The notes under the pieces: model-generated
Seen by the model: the letters and a program-made list of their open reading frames with translations, nothing else
What the model was told of the DNA's origin: nothing
The model's database searches: none
Translations under genes and position numbers: made by a program
In this document: positions 34,430-45,269 of the stretch, in pieces
Layout of the letters: every line of letters starts with the position of its first letter
Numbering within the stretch: position 1 is the stretch's first letter
Assembly: GCF_018873765.1 (NCBI RefSeq)
Contig: NC_057917.1
Coordinates: forward strand, 55,486,464 to 55,550,463
Direction of reading: 5' to 3'
DNA length: 64,000 nt
Origin: Telopea speciosissima
Taxonomy: Eukaryota > Streptophyta > Magnoliopsida > Proteales > Proteaceae

Positions 34430-35355
34430 TGGGATCTCTAAATTCTAACAATGACGAAGAAGGAAAAGAAAAAAGCACCTGCGAAAGAGAAAAGGTTGAA
34501 GAAAGTCATATCATAAGGACCTTGTCCTTTTTGGCTTCGAATGCAAGGATGGTTAGAAAAACAAGTCAATAAAAAACAGAAAATCAGAAACCAAAAAATG
34601 TGGCTAATCAGGTAAAGCTCCTAAAAACCAACAAAACTGCCATCGAATGTAAGACGCACCAATGCACTGAGGGAGGAAAACAAGACAAAAACAGCAAAAA
34701 TAAAATTTTATTTCTTATCAAGCCACAGTAAACCATGTTAAAACGATGCAAAATGGCAATTAAATTCATAAAATTAAATCTTTGAGGAAGCTAGGTATTT
34801 TGCTCACATAAGACTGATCAGACATCAAAAGTCAAAGACCTAAGCTTTCGCTTGAAAACCTGTTCCACTGAACCCTCTGAACTCTAACCAAAACTTAACA
34901 ATGCCGGCTTAGCAAAAAAACCACAGTCGCGAAGAAAATAAGTTACAGGTACGTATAGAGAAAAAATAGAATTCCATCTGTTGATTATACTTATATCCAT
35001 CGATTGAAAAGAAAAATAATTAAATACCTAGTAAAGCGCAGCAGATCTCGCCGGTAACCAGAAAACAATGAAAGAGGCTGAAACAAAATTCCAGCAAAAA
35101 CAACAGAGCAGTAATTTTCTCGATCCAGGGAGACGATGATGAGAAGATGACCAGAGCTAGGGTAGAGAGGAAGATTCGAGAACAGCGATTTGGCAAGCTT
35201 GGGACGTTTTCCTGAGATTTAAAAAGATCGAGCTTCGAAGATAATCAAAATTACAATAGAATGGAAGGAAAAGGAATCTCAGAGATTCATCTTAGGGTTT
35301 CTGAAAGTTTCGCCTTTATTTCGTGGAAAGGCGAGGAGGGTTAAGGCTAGCAAAC
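34430..35355 (-). promoter_or_regulatory. THO4 5' UTR, leader intron and proximal upstream region
   Basis: Upstream of the THO4 ATG on the minus strand. A likely leader intron runs from a donor GTATTT near 35028 (after TGCTGCGCTTTACTAG) to an acceptor TTGTTAG near 34447, common in plant ALY genes. The leader would then start somewhere in 35100-35340. The upstream limit is the gypsy insertion at 35356, so the native promoter may lie partly or wholly on its far side (beyond 41003). Confidence 0.5.
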
Positions 35356-35857
35356 TGTCACGGCCTTAGACCTTACTAAGCAACCGCGCGCACTAAGCAC
35401 TCACACTACAAGACTAAGCTCACCCTTCCACAACTCTAGCAAGGGATTTGGGAAGGGAACTTAGAGTAACACAAGAGAGTTTGAGTGAATCAACTTCAGA
35501 TCGCACTGTAAAGCTTCGAGTACAAAGCCTCAACGCTAACTTGCTTGACGCTCACAAACGGAGCCACCTCTATTTATAGGCAACCAAGCCTATAATGAAT
35601 GGCTACGATATTTACACGCATGTCCTCCATCCAACGGTGGAGAACCTTCTAATAGTAGCCTGAATAATCCAGATATTTACAAGAACGCTCTGTGCTTGCT
35701 AGATCTTTCCTAGCTTCTGTGAGGTTCTTCAATACTTCTGAATGAGTCTAGCCTCTTCCAAGATGGAGAGTTCTAGACCTTGGTTCTTCCTGGCCCAAGG
35801 TCCATGTCAATGGGCCTTGCAAGTCTTAGCCTGGGCCATAATTAGGCGGGCGTGACA
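35356..35857 (-). repeat. Gypsy 3' LTR (adjacent to THO4) with TATA box
   Basis: 502-bp LTR about 0.93 kb upstream of the THO4 start codon, in the same orientation. On the minus strand it contains CCTATAAATAGAGG near 35571-35584, a consensus plant TATA box pointing toward THO4. It differs from the other LTR by a set of small changes concentrated at TAGA/CTAG words. Confidence 0.88.
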
Positions 35858-35899
35858 TTCTCCCCCACCTAAGTTGGCGACGCCCTCGTCGCGTCCTCT

Positions 35900-38800
35900 T
35901 CGTGGAACCTTCGTATTTGCTCCAAACTCGCCATAGAGAGTCCGCATGTTCCCAACTTGCTTCGCTCTCCCGGTAGCTCTTTCCACTTGACTAAGTACTC
36001 CCTAGTAGGAGGTACTCGCCGCACAACTCGGCCTCGCGATCATGTACTCACCTCCTTATCGTAGGACGTTGTGACACTCATTGGTGCCCTCGTTGACGCC
36101 CACGGCTTGGGTCTTCCATGTCTCCATGATAAGGCTTTAGCATGCTTGCATGAAAGACTGGATGGATCTTGAGCTTAGGAGGTAGGCTCACCTCATAAGA
36201 CACCTTGCCTACCTTCCTTGTGATTTCAAATGGGCCCTCGCCGACGAACCAGCCCCTTGTGTACCTTCCGTAGGGACTTGAATTGTTGAGGTAGAAGCTT
36301 CACAAGTACCATGTCCCCAACCTCAAACCTTCTGGCCGTCCGTCTTGTCCGCCCACTTCTTCATCTTCTTAGTGGCTTTGTCTAAGTATGACTTAGCCAC
36401 ATCCACCTTCTCTTGCCACTCCTGGCAAACTTGAACGCCGATGGGCTCTTCCCTATGTAGCATGTCATCACCGTATGTGGCGTTAAGGGTTGCCGTCCGT
36501 GGCAATCTCAAATGGACTTTGATTGGTTGCCTCGCTCCTTTGGAGATTGTAGGAGAATTGGGCTACATCAAGCAACTTAGCCCAATCTCGTTGGTTAGCA
36601 CTCACGAAATGCCTCAAGTAAAGCTCCAACAAACCGTTGATGCGCTCCGTCATCCATCGGTTTGTGGATGGAAGCTTGTAGAGAAGTGTAGTGCCGACCC
36701 CATCAACTTGAACGACTCCGTCCAAAACCTCCCCGTGAAGCGAGGATCTCGATCATCGATGATCGATCGTGGCACACCCCAATACTTGGCGACGTGCTTC
36801 AAGAATAGTCTTCGCGCCCTTCCGCGTGCGTCTCTTGGTGCCGCCACAAACGTGCCATACTTAGAAAATCTATCCACAACCACCATGATTGACCCACACC
36901 CCCTCGACTTGGGTAGGGCACTCGATGAAGTCCATGGAGACACTCTCCCATGCTCTCTCGGGTATTGGGAGTGGCTCCAACAATCCCCTAGGTGGTTCCG
37001 CTCCACCTTATCTTGTTGGCACACAAGACAAGTCTTCACATAGGCCTCTATGTCATCACGCATCCGAGGCCAATAGAGTACGCCGCCCAACAATGCTCGC
37101 GGCGCGCGTTGCCTGGGTGACCAGCCCATTTGGTGTCGTGGCATTCCCGAACCAAATTTCTCCTCAAGTTGTTCCATTTAGGAACATATAGTCTTCTCTT
37201 CTTGGCGTAGAGCAAACCATCTTGCTCCCAAAACCTCCGTGTCTTGCCTTCTTTGGCAAGTGCAAGTAAGCTCTTAGCCACCGGATCATGTTGTAGACCT
37301 TCCTCGATCAAGCCCATGAGCTCTCCTTCCGGTTGGCTAAGGGAAGCTAACTCCGCCTTTCTACTTAGCGCATCGCCCACCTCGTTGGCCTTGCCGCTTG
37401 TACTCGAAGACGAAGTCAAATTCCGCCAAGAAGTCTTGCCATCTAGCCTGCTGGGACTTAGCTTCTTCTGGTCCGAAAGTAGCTAGTGGCAACATTGTCC
37501 GTCTTCACCACGAACCTCGACCCCAACAAGTAGTGTCGCCATGTTCTTAGGCAATGCACCACCGCGGTCATTTCCTTCTCGTGGACGGTGTATCGCTCCG
37601 TGTCATTGAGCTTGCGGCTCTCATATGCAATGGGGTGTCTTTCTTGCATCAATACCCTCCAATTGCAAAGTCGGATGCATCCGTATGCACCTCGAATGGC
37701 TTGCCATAGTCCGCAAGGCAAGCACGGTTTCTCCATGACGGCCTTCTTCGGATCATCAAAGGCATCCTGGCATGAGTCCGACCATTCCCATGCCTTGTTC
37801 TTCTTTAGAAGATCGGTGAGTGGAGCTGCCCTCTTTGAATACCCTTGAATGAACCGCCTATAGTAGTTCACTAGGCCAAGAAAAGACCTGGCCGGTAACC
37901 TTTGTGAGGTGCCTCCCACTCCCGTATAGCCCGCACCTTACTCTCGTCCATCCTTAGTGTTCCACCCCCAATCTTATGCCCTAAGAACATCACCTCCTCT
38001 TGGGCAAAAGAACATTTCTCCTTTTAACATATAACCGATGGTCCTTCAAAGACCTTGAAGACAATCCTCGGATGTTGCACATGTTCCTCTAGGGTGTTAC
38101 TATAGACCACGATGTCGTCTAAGTACACCACCACGAACTTGTCGAGGTAGGGATGGAAGACCTTGTTCATCAATGTGCAAAATGTGGCTGGTGCATTGGT
38201 GAGGCCAAAGGGCATAACCAAGAACTCATATGAGCCATACCGTGTCACACATGTAGTTTTGGCTTCATCTCTCTCAGCGATGCGGACTTGGTAGTAGCCC
38301 GACCGCAAGTCTAGCTTAGTAAAGTACCTTGCCCCACTAAGTCTATCAAATAGATCAGCTATCAAAGGAATGGGGTATTTGTTCTTGATGGTTACCTTGT
38401 TTAGCGCCCGATAATCGATGCATAGTCAAAGTGACCCATCATGCTTCCGTTGAAAGAGAACGGGGCACCATATGGAGCTTTGGACGGGCGGACGAACCCA
38501 AAGATCAAGTAAGTCCTTTAGCTGCTTCCTTAGTTCCTCTAACTCGGCGCGACATTCGATAAGGTGCCATGGTGGTGGCTTGGCACCGGGCTCCAACTCG
38601 ATCGCATGATCCACCTCCCTCCTAGGTGGAAGTCTCTTTGGCACTCGGTGGCATGACATCCTTGAACTCCTCAAGGACCTTCTCCATCGGCTTGGGCAAC
38701 ACCTCCGTGGGGCTATTCTCCTTTTCCTCAAGTAATGCCGCAAGGTAGGTGTCTTCCCCCTTTTGACCCCTTTCTCCAACCGCATAGCGAGAGTAGCTTG

Positions 38801-40442
38801 GGGCCTTCTTTGGTCCCTTGCCTTGTTGGGACCATGCATGGTGCACCTTCTTCCATGATGCACACGGTCGATGAATGGCATGGGTATAGCCTTAACTCTC
38901 CTTAAGAACTCCATACCCAACACCACTTGAAAATCATCCATAGGCACCACCGACAAGTCCACGGTGCCTTTCCACGCCCCGATGCTCATCTCGACCCCTC
39001 GAGCGACACCTTCAATGGGACGAGCTTGGGAGTTAACCGCCTTGAGCCATCCTCCCTCCTTGGACACCTTTAGTCCAAGCTTCTTTGCCTCCTCCATTGA
39101 GACAAAGTTGTGTGTGGCGCCCGTGTCGCCATAGCTCGCGAGGGCTTCCGCTGATGTGCACCTCCACATACATAAGCCCTTTCGAGAGGTAGTGGCCTTG
39201 ACCTCCGTCACCTTGGCCCTTGATAGCACCCGTTGTTGCAGAGACCCCACGTGTGCTTCCTCTTCACCCTTCTCCAATAGGGCATTGAGAGCTTTCCTCT
39301 TGGGGCAATCCCTAGCCCAGGGTGTGGCCGTCACACAAGAAGCACTTGTCCCTGGAGTGAACTTATCCTTCTTGTCAAACTTGGCCTTACCCTCCTTGCT
39401 TGTGGTAGCCTTACTACTTCCTTCCTGGGAGGGTATTTCTTGGGACCTTTCTCTCCCCACCATTTCCTCCATTGCTCTTCTTGGCCTTAGCAAGATCTTC
39501 TCTCCGAACTCCACCAATGACTCCGGCCTGCTATGGCCGAAGCAAGATCTTGCACGCCTCGGTGTTGTAGTTCTTGCGCGGCCCAACCTTGGAGACCATC
39601 CACGAAGTTGAAGAGAAGTTCTTCGTCGGTCATACTAGGGACCTCAAGCATAAGTGTTGAGAATTCCTTGACATAATCCCTAATAGACCCAATGTGTTTC
39701 ACCTTTTAAGGCTCTTTTCTAGCCAAGTAAGCGGCATTTTCCGGTAGAATCGCTTCTTTAATTCCTTCTTGAACTCATCCCAGGTGTCTATGGTGCACGT
39801 ACCTCTTTCTATGTCGGCATGCCTCCTTCGCCACCATAGAGTTCTTTGTGTCGGTGAGGTAAAGTGTTGCGGTCCGCACCTTAGTAGCCTCTTCCTCGAG
39901 TGCCATCGCCTCGAAGTACCTCTCCATGTGCCACACAAAGTTGTCGACTTCCCGCGCATCTCTCTTCTCATCGAATGGCTTGGGCTTTGGTACCTCCACC
40001 CTAGGTACCTCACGTGAGGTAGTGGCTCCCCGGCCGCCCTCCTACACATTGCCCAATCCGCTTGTACCTCATCGATGCGAGCGTCCATCTTGGCCAATGC
40101 TTCCCATACTTGAGCCTTGAAGCGGCAAACTCTTCCCCTGGGCGTGCATTATGGTGTTGAGAGTGGTTTGTAGGGACTCCTTGAGCTCCCCATTTGGCCC
40201 ACTAGCTCCTCCTTGAGCTCCATCATGTGGCCTTCGAGCTCCTCCCCACTTTGCTCCACAACATCGAGGCGCTCCTTCACCTCGGCCGTTGCTAGCTCCA
40301 CCCGAGCTAGGCGTGGCTCCATAGCTCCACTAACGTCCACAGACTTGTCCTTGCCTCTTCGCCTCTCCTTGGTGGGAATGGCCTCCCTCCCACGGGCATG
40401 CTCACTCACCATCATGTCTAGCACTTCCGATTCGTTAGCCAT
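35900..40442 (-). pseudogene. Gypsy gag-pol remnant with chromodomain
   Basis: From the minus-strand ATG at 40442 (MANESEVLDMMVSE): coiled-coil-like N-terminus; gag (about 39990-39490; PKPFDEKRDAREVDNF); degenerate zinc knuckle; aspartic protease (DTGATHNFVS, near 39110-38880); reverse transcriptase (38365-38024; [28 protein letters not shown], intact YLDD); RNase H (37919-37458); integrase (37200-36300; YWPRMRDDIEAYVKTC, STSFHPQTDG); and a chromodomain trace EYLVKWKELPGE near 35990. Multiple frameshifts and stops break it into separate pieces. Confidence 0.88.
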
Positions 40443-40494
40443 GATGTCCAATCCACAAGTATCTTCCTCGCAACCGAAGCTTTGATACCACACT

Positions 40495-41003
40495 TGTCAC
40501 GGCCTTAGACCTTACTAAGCAACCGCGCCGGCACTTAGCACTCACACTAGCACTAAGTCAGCCTTTCCACAACTCTAGCAAGGATTTGGGAAGGGAACTT
40601 AGAGAACACAAGAGAGTTTGAGTGAATGGAACTTGTATTGCACTAGAAAGCTTTGAGTACAAAGCTTGAATGCTAACTTGCTTGATGCCTTGGCCAAATG
40701 AGGCCACCTCTATTTATAGGCAACCAAGCCTATAATGAATGGCTATGATATTTACATGTGTCCTCCATCCAACGGTGGAGAACCTTCTAGAATAGAGTCT
40801 AGAATAATCCTAGATATTTACAAGAATGCTCTAGAAGCTTGCTAGATCTTTCCTAGCTTCTAGAGGTTCTTCAATACTTCTAGAATGAGTCTAGCCTCTT
40901 CCAGTATGGAGAGTTCTAGACCTTGGTTCTTCCTTGGCCCAAGGTCCATGTCAATGGGCCTTGCAAGTCTTAGCCTTGGGCCATAATTAGGCGGGCTGTG
41001 ACA
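40495..41003 (-). repeat. Gypsy 5' LTR
   Basis: 509-bp LTR, partner of 35356-35857. It retains the TATA motif (near 40710-40723) and full TCTAGAA-type words that are altered in the other copy. Confidence 0.9.
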
Positions 41004-41238
41004 AAACGCTACAGCCTCCACCTGTGATAGGACGGACTTAAGACTTAGGACTTCGGACTTAAAACCTACGACTTAAGAGCAATGTTACGTCAATAGAGGC
41101 CAGAAGGGTTTTGTTCTTCCCTTCCTTAAAGCACCGTAACCAGTTTGGCAAGTTTTTTGAATCTTTAGATAGGGCTTTAGTATTTTATTATTCATTTGAT
41201 TCCCAATATTATCAGAAGTTATATAATTTTAGGCAGAA

Positions 41239-41530
41239 AGTTCTCTGTCAGGGAGTGTGGCCTATATCAGCACTCCCATGAGTCTATCTCTCTCCTCTCC
41301 ATATGAAAAGACACATTTGCCCCCTTATTTTAAGGAAGAGAAAGATAGACACATGAGAGTGCTGGCGTAGCGAACAAAGAACTACTTCCCATAATTTTGG
41401 GGAGAATGTTTTCTGTGCCACAGGCGCAGGCTGCGCCCAGACACATGGGGTGGGCGCAATAACCACCCTGCCTCCCTAAGTGGAAGGCCCATGTGTCTGG
41501 ATGCAATTTGCGCTGCGGCACAGAGAACAT
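41239..41530. repeat. Compound foldback (two inverted-repeat hairpins)
   Basis: First hairpin: TCAGCACTCCCATGAGTCTA (from about 41267) pairs with the complement near 41343-41371. Second hairpin: about 41408-41450 (TTTTCTGTGCCACAGGCGCA) pairs with about 41486-41528 with a few mismatches. The outer ends GTTCTCTGT (41240) and ACAGAGAAC (41520) are also complementary, so the two may form one MITE with an internal insertion. Confidence 0.6.
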
Positions 41531-41559
41531 GAGCCCGTAATTTTATGGGAGAAATAACT

Positions 41560-41685
41560 CTACCTGGTCATGTATGGTGTGCGACCAGATATAGAGCCAT
41601 GCAAAATGATTGTCATGTCCCCAAGGTGACAAGGTTCAACCTTGTGTCTCGGTACGGTGGTCGTGCACTGCACTTGACCAGGTAG
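41560..41685. repeat. Small inverted-repeat element (CTACCTGGTCA ends)
   Basis: CTACCTGGTCA at 41560-41570 and its complement TGACCAGGTAG at 41675-41685 bound a 126-bp non-coding segment. Perfect 11-bp ends. Target duplication unclear. Confidence 0.55.
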
Positions 41686-41739
41686 CGTTCTACCATTCTC
41701 TTTCCCTTTAATTTAAAAAACAATTTTTAAAAAGTATGA

Positions 41740-41960
41740 GAGTTTGTTGTCCAGGAGTGCAGCCCCTGCACCAGTGCGAAGGCCAATGGGAGCACACATG
41801 GAAGCTCATGGGCAAGGAGCCACACTCTTGGACAAACACCTTTTTCCCTATAAAAATCAAAAAATAAAGAGAGATTGCTATGCTGATGAAAATGCAAATC
41901 TCCTGCACACACGCCAAGAGTAATTATTCTTCGCATATGCTGGTTAGATGACACGTATCC
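41740..41960. repeat. Dispersed repeat, copy 1
   Basis: The stretch with CAGCCCCTGCACCAGTGCGA and CCAATGGGAGCACACATGG resembles 45280-45500 and 45530-45720, which have CCCCTACATTAGTGCGGGGG and GACCCATACACCAATGTGGG at the same place, each followed by a MAATRRGARCACA-like run. No coding content. Confidence 0.45.
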
Positions 41961-42192
41961 AAGGGCAACCAGGTTTCTTTTCCCTCTCTTTTTTTCATCA
42001 GCTATCCTTCCACCTCATCACCCCCTCTTAGGTGGCCAACTCTCCACCTCCTGACGTCCTCTCCGTCATTTCCGAACCAATTCGCCATATCAACGCCACC
42101 TGCAGCCTTTGCTTCCTCGGCCTCACCTCGCCACCGATGTTATAATACCTATCACCTTTGCACCCTCTCACCCCTACCTCTCCAAATTTTTA

Positions 42193-42333
42193 TCCTCTCC
42201 TGTTATAACACGGTGCTGTAACGCATCATGCAACGGCTGCAGAGGCCATGTGCACCATGTGGGGCTCGCTGTGCCACATGGCCTCTGTAGCACTGCACGA
42301 TGCGTTACAACACCATGCTATAACAGGAGAGGA
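42193..42333. mobile_element. Long-hairpin MITE with TA|TCCTCTC termini
   Basis: A 141-bp near-palindrome. Arms of about 60 bp (left TCCTCTCCTGTTATAACACG, right ending TATAACAGGAGAGGA) match at nearly 90 percent, leaving a short loop around 42258-42275. TA dinucleotides flank both ends (42191-42192, 42334-42335), suggesting a Tc1/mariner-type TA duplication. Transcripts would fold into one long hairpin. Confidence 0.75.
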
Positions 42334-42956
42334 TAACAATTCCTACCTCTCCCTATCATGCGCTACCCTGATATCAACTCCCGCTACTCCTTGCCATGTG
42401 CTACTTTGTTGTGCACCCCTACATCCTCTCATCTCCACCCCTTGCCATGAACTCCCCAGCTGCCCAATCCTGCAAGGCTACAACCCCTCACTCGGCATCG
42501 GAGAGAGATGTGAAGCCCTATTGCAAGGCAGATTCTAATTGCAATTGCTTGCACACCATTCCCTCTCATCCTACCCATCTCTAGGTTTCAATGACTACCC
42601 AAAACTCTCTCCCAGTTTCTCATCTATTTAATTTTGTATGTGCATTCTCTACATCTTTAATTTATCTTTCTTTTTGCCATCGATGATCATACCACATTGT
42701 CCCCTTGGTTTAATCGACCTCCCTACCCAATGCACGTTCTTGTGCACACATACTTCATCAACTTCTCTTCTCTTGTGGAACTCTCTAGTCCGAACAACTA
42801 TCATCACTGGCGGAGGAGGAACAAATGGAAAGCATGTTGAGAGCGAGAATTTGGTCGTTGCAATCGCCAATCGGTCATAAGCTTCCACCTCCACTCTCCC
42901 TTTTTTTTTTTCTTCTCTCTCTCTCTCTCTCTACCTTGAATGGCTTCGGATCTTTA

Positions 42957-43116
42957 TCCTCTCAATTACATTGTCCGTACTTGACGTCAAGTGCATCTAA
43001 TAGAGGGAGGTGAACCCCAACTCGGGCAGTGTGTTTGGGCAGGGGGTAAGATAATCATTTCTACCTCCTATATTAGATGTACCTGACGTCAAGTGCGGGC
43101 AGTGTAAGTGAGAGGA
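42957..43116. mobile_element. Second MITE with TA|TCCTCTC termini
   Basis: A 160-bp element. Left arm TCCTCTCAATTACATTGTCC and onward through GTACTTGACGTCAAGTGCATC is complementary to 43060-43116 (ends AGTGTAAGTGAGAGGA). Flanked by TA at 42955-42956 and 43117-43118. It shares the terminal TCCTCTC with 42193-42333 but has an unrelated interior. Confidence 0.7.
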
Positions 43117-43265
43117 TAAAACTAATTTTCCCCTTCTCTCTCACTAACAAGGCCGTTGTTTGCTTTCCCTCAAATTAAATAAAAAACAAAGAAAGAGGGG
43201 AAAAGGAAAAAAAGAAAATAAAGAGGGGTCCTTTGTTATAGAGAGAATGGATCATCTGCACGTAC

Positions 43266-43391
43266 CAATAGGTGAACGTACATGTGCGAGCCAATCACAT
43301 TTTAATTTTGTTTTCATAAAAACCCCTCCTCCCCTTGTAAATAATAAAAATAGGCCAGGTGGTTGACTGTCACATGTACGTTCACCTATTG
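43266..43391. repeat. Small element with perfect 21-bp inverted ends
   Basis: The 21 bases starting CAATAGGTGAACGTACATGT at 43266-43286 are exactly complementary to 43371-43391. The 84-bp centre is AT- and C-rich without coding capacity. Confidence 0.7.
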
Positions 43392-44430
43392 TTAGAGGGC
43401 CCGTTGGGTAGACACGTGTTTAAAGTGAGATGTATGTGAAGAATGGTTGCTCTCCATATATGTGTAAATGATTCGGACTCGAAAATGCAAGTCCATTTCA
43501 CAATACAAGTATAAAGTACGATTTGTTAGTACTGTACCATAGTGCGATGTTGTCTACGACTAAGATCCTTGTTATATATGGCCCCACAAATGTTTTAGTG
43601 GGAGATTGTGCAATGGTGACATCATCATACTCATACTATAGTTGTTCAGGGTGTACTTTTTTTTTTTTTCTCCTCTAATTGTACTTCTGTAGTCTAGTCG
43701 TATCATGCAGTTAATACGTACAACATAATATACATCGAGGTCATTCATTAAAGTGTGTTTATCAATCATTTATATTATAAAAAATCAACTCAACACAACA
43801 GAGGTTTTTTGTTTTTCAACTAAATGGTTAGCCAGACAATTTTTATTATATTACTCAATAACCTAGGGTATTCATATATTTTCCCACTATTTTCAAGTTG
43901 ATTTGGGCGCAGGCACAACCACGCTGCACGATCGATTAGCATCCCTTAAAGTTTAGTGTTGCAAAGTGTTAGCTTTAAGCTTCTATTTTTTTGGGGTATA
44001 TGGTTGTTGAAGTAGAATAATAATGATCTTCAAATTTGTAACGATAAAGGATGAATGATTCAGTGTCCACATGAGAAAAGGATCAATGAAATTATGTATT
44101 CTATGTTCCATTTGAATGTTCATAAACAACAAAGGTAGCAATAGAAAAAACAAATAGTGACATAGCTTATTATCACAAATAAGTTTTGACACCAATTATA
44201 CTCATTCGCCCTCCCCCAATCTTAAATCTTATTGAATCATGGGAAAAGGTTTAAAAACTTAGAATTAGGTCTGGGATCGGTCTTCGGCATTTCAATTTGA
44301 ATCTTGATCAACTAGTATCATCATATGATTGGTTGGACTTGGCCTATTTAGTCTCAATAAGTGAAGAATTGGGGGTAATTTGAATCAAAACCGGCTGATT
44401 TCGAATCAAATCAGTTGAATCCAACGATTT
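43392..44430. other. Gene-free AT-rich spacer
   Basis: No gene, repeat termini or RNA gene recognised. The short ORFs lack similarity or plausible composition. Confidence 0.5.
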
Positions 44431-44725
44431 CTATTTGGTTGTAAGGGAAATTAAAGGAAAGAGAAATGAAAAATTTTAAACATAACAAAAAACCTTTTGT
44501 AATTATTACCTGTATTTAAATTTCTTACCATATTAGTGATGGTATTTTTAGATGTATTTTTATTTTACATTTCAAATTCAAGAGAATCGGACCCAAAGTA
44601 AAGTGAAATTTAATAATTTGCAGTTAGTAACATAATCTTGTAGGGGTAATGATTACAATAATTTTCATTATAGGTTTGAAAATTTTACTTCTCTTCCTTT
44701 TAATTTCCATTACAACCAAACGGAG
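44431..44725. mobile_element. MITE with TTTGGTTGTAA-type inverted ends
   Basis: Left end CTATTTGGTTGTAAGGGAAA and right end TCCATTACAACCAAACGGAG are inverted copies over about 45 bp, with TTAAAGGAAAGAGAA paired to TTCTCTTCCTTTTAA. A related right end lies at about 17765-17823. No coding capacity. The target duplication could not be read. Confidence 0.6.
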
Positions 44726-44944
44726 TTGATAGGATTTTTAAAACGTTGCATGGGAGTCTACCACTGAAGTGAATTCTCCAGTTTTTTTTTTTAAATTTAT
44801 TTATCCAAACTCCAATTTTAGTGTTGAACAACATCTTTTGATGCTTATACTCTTAGTCTCTTAACAGTCTTTATTCTTAATAATAATACGATTGATTTGG
44901 CCTAATTTGTAATATTTTAAAATTCATTACACAATAATTATATG

Positions 44945-45258
44945 TCCTTTCAATGGCTATTGTGTCAGGTTTTTCACATCTACAAGTGGAATCTGACTAC
45001 AAGGAGGCTCATTATATTCTTGATATGCGACTAATCCCACCAATCGAAGTAGAAACAATAATTTCAGTTGTGTATAGGCTATCTACTTCTTTTGTATCTA
45101 TCTATTTCCTTTGTATTCCACGAGTTTTGAATTGTGTAGCAAATACCTTGGGTAAGAAGGCCATTATCCATTATGTGGCTTCATGACCTATGTGTGAACG
45201 AGGCTACTGACTGTACAAATGCTTATCATCAGTAAATTAAACTTTTACAAAAAAAAAT
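44945..45258 (+). pseudogene. LINE 3'-end fragment (RNase H tail plus poly(A))
   Basis: A 77-codon frame (QVESDYKEAHYILD, IYFLCIPRVLNCVANTLGKK, IHYVAS end) parallels the last part of the 7626-10944 LINE (CIETDSKEAVEYI, FLCIPRGVADVLARKAL, IHSVAS). It is followed by CATCAGTAAATT and an A-run near 45249-45258. A severely 5'-truncated copy of a related LINE. Confidence 0.8.
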
Positions 45259-45269
45259 AAAATTATTAA

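Larger units (their letters stand above)
35356..41003 (-). mobile_element. Ty3/gypsy chromovirus just upstream of THO4
   Basis: 5.65-kb element in minus orientation: 5' LTR 41003-40495, 3' LTR 35857-35356, both delimited by TGTCAC...GTGACA. The primer-binding site TGGTATCAAAGC lies next to the 5' LTR near 40480-40492, and the polypurine tract AGGTGGGGGAGAA abuts the 3' LTR. The flanks give only a 4-of-5 target duplication (CAAAC at 35351-35355 against AAAAC next to 41003). It has the same transcriptional direction as THO4. The element is non-functional because of many frameshifts. Confidence 0.92.

Noticed and set aside
36441..37043. 200-codon plus-strand frame
   Set aside because: Antisense shadow of the gypsy integrase, whose minus-strand reading contains the expected motifs.
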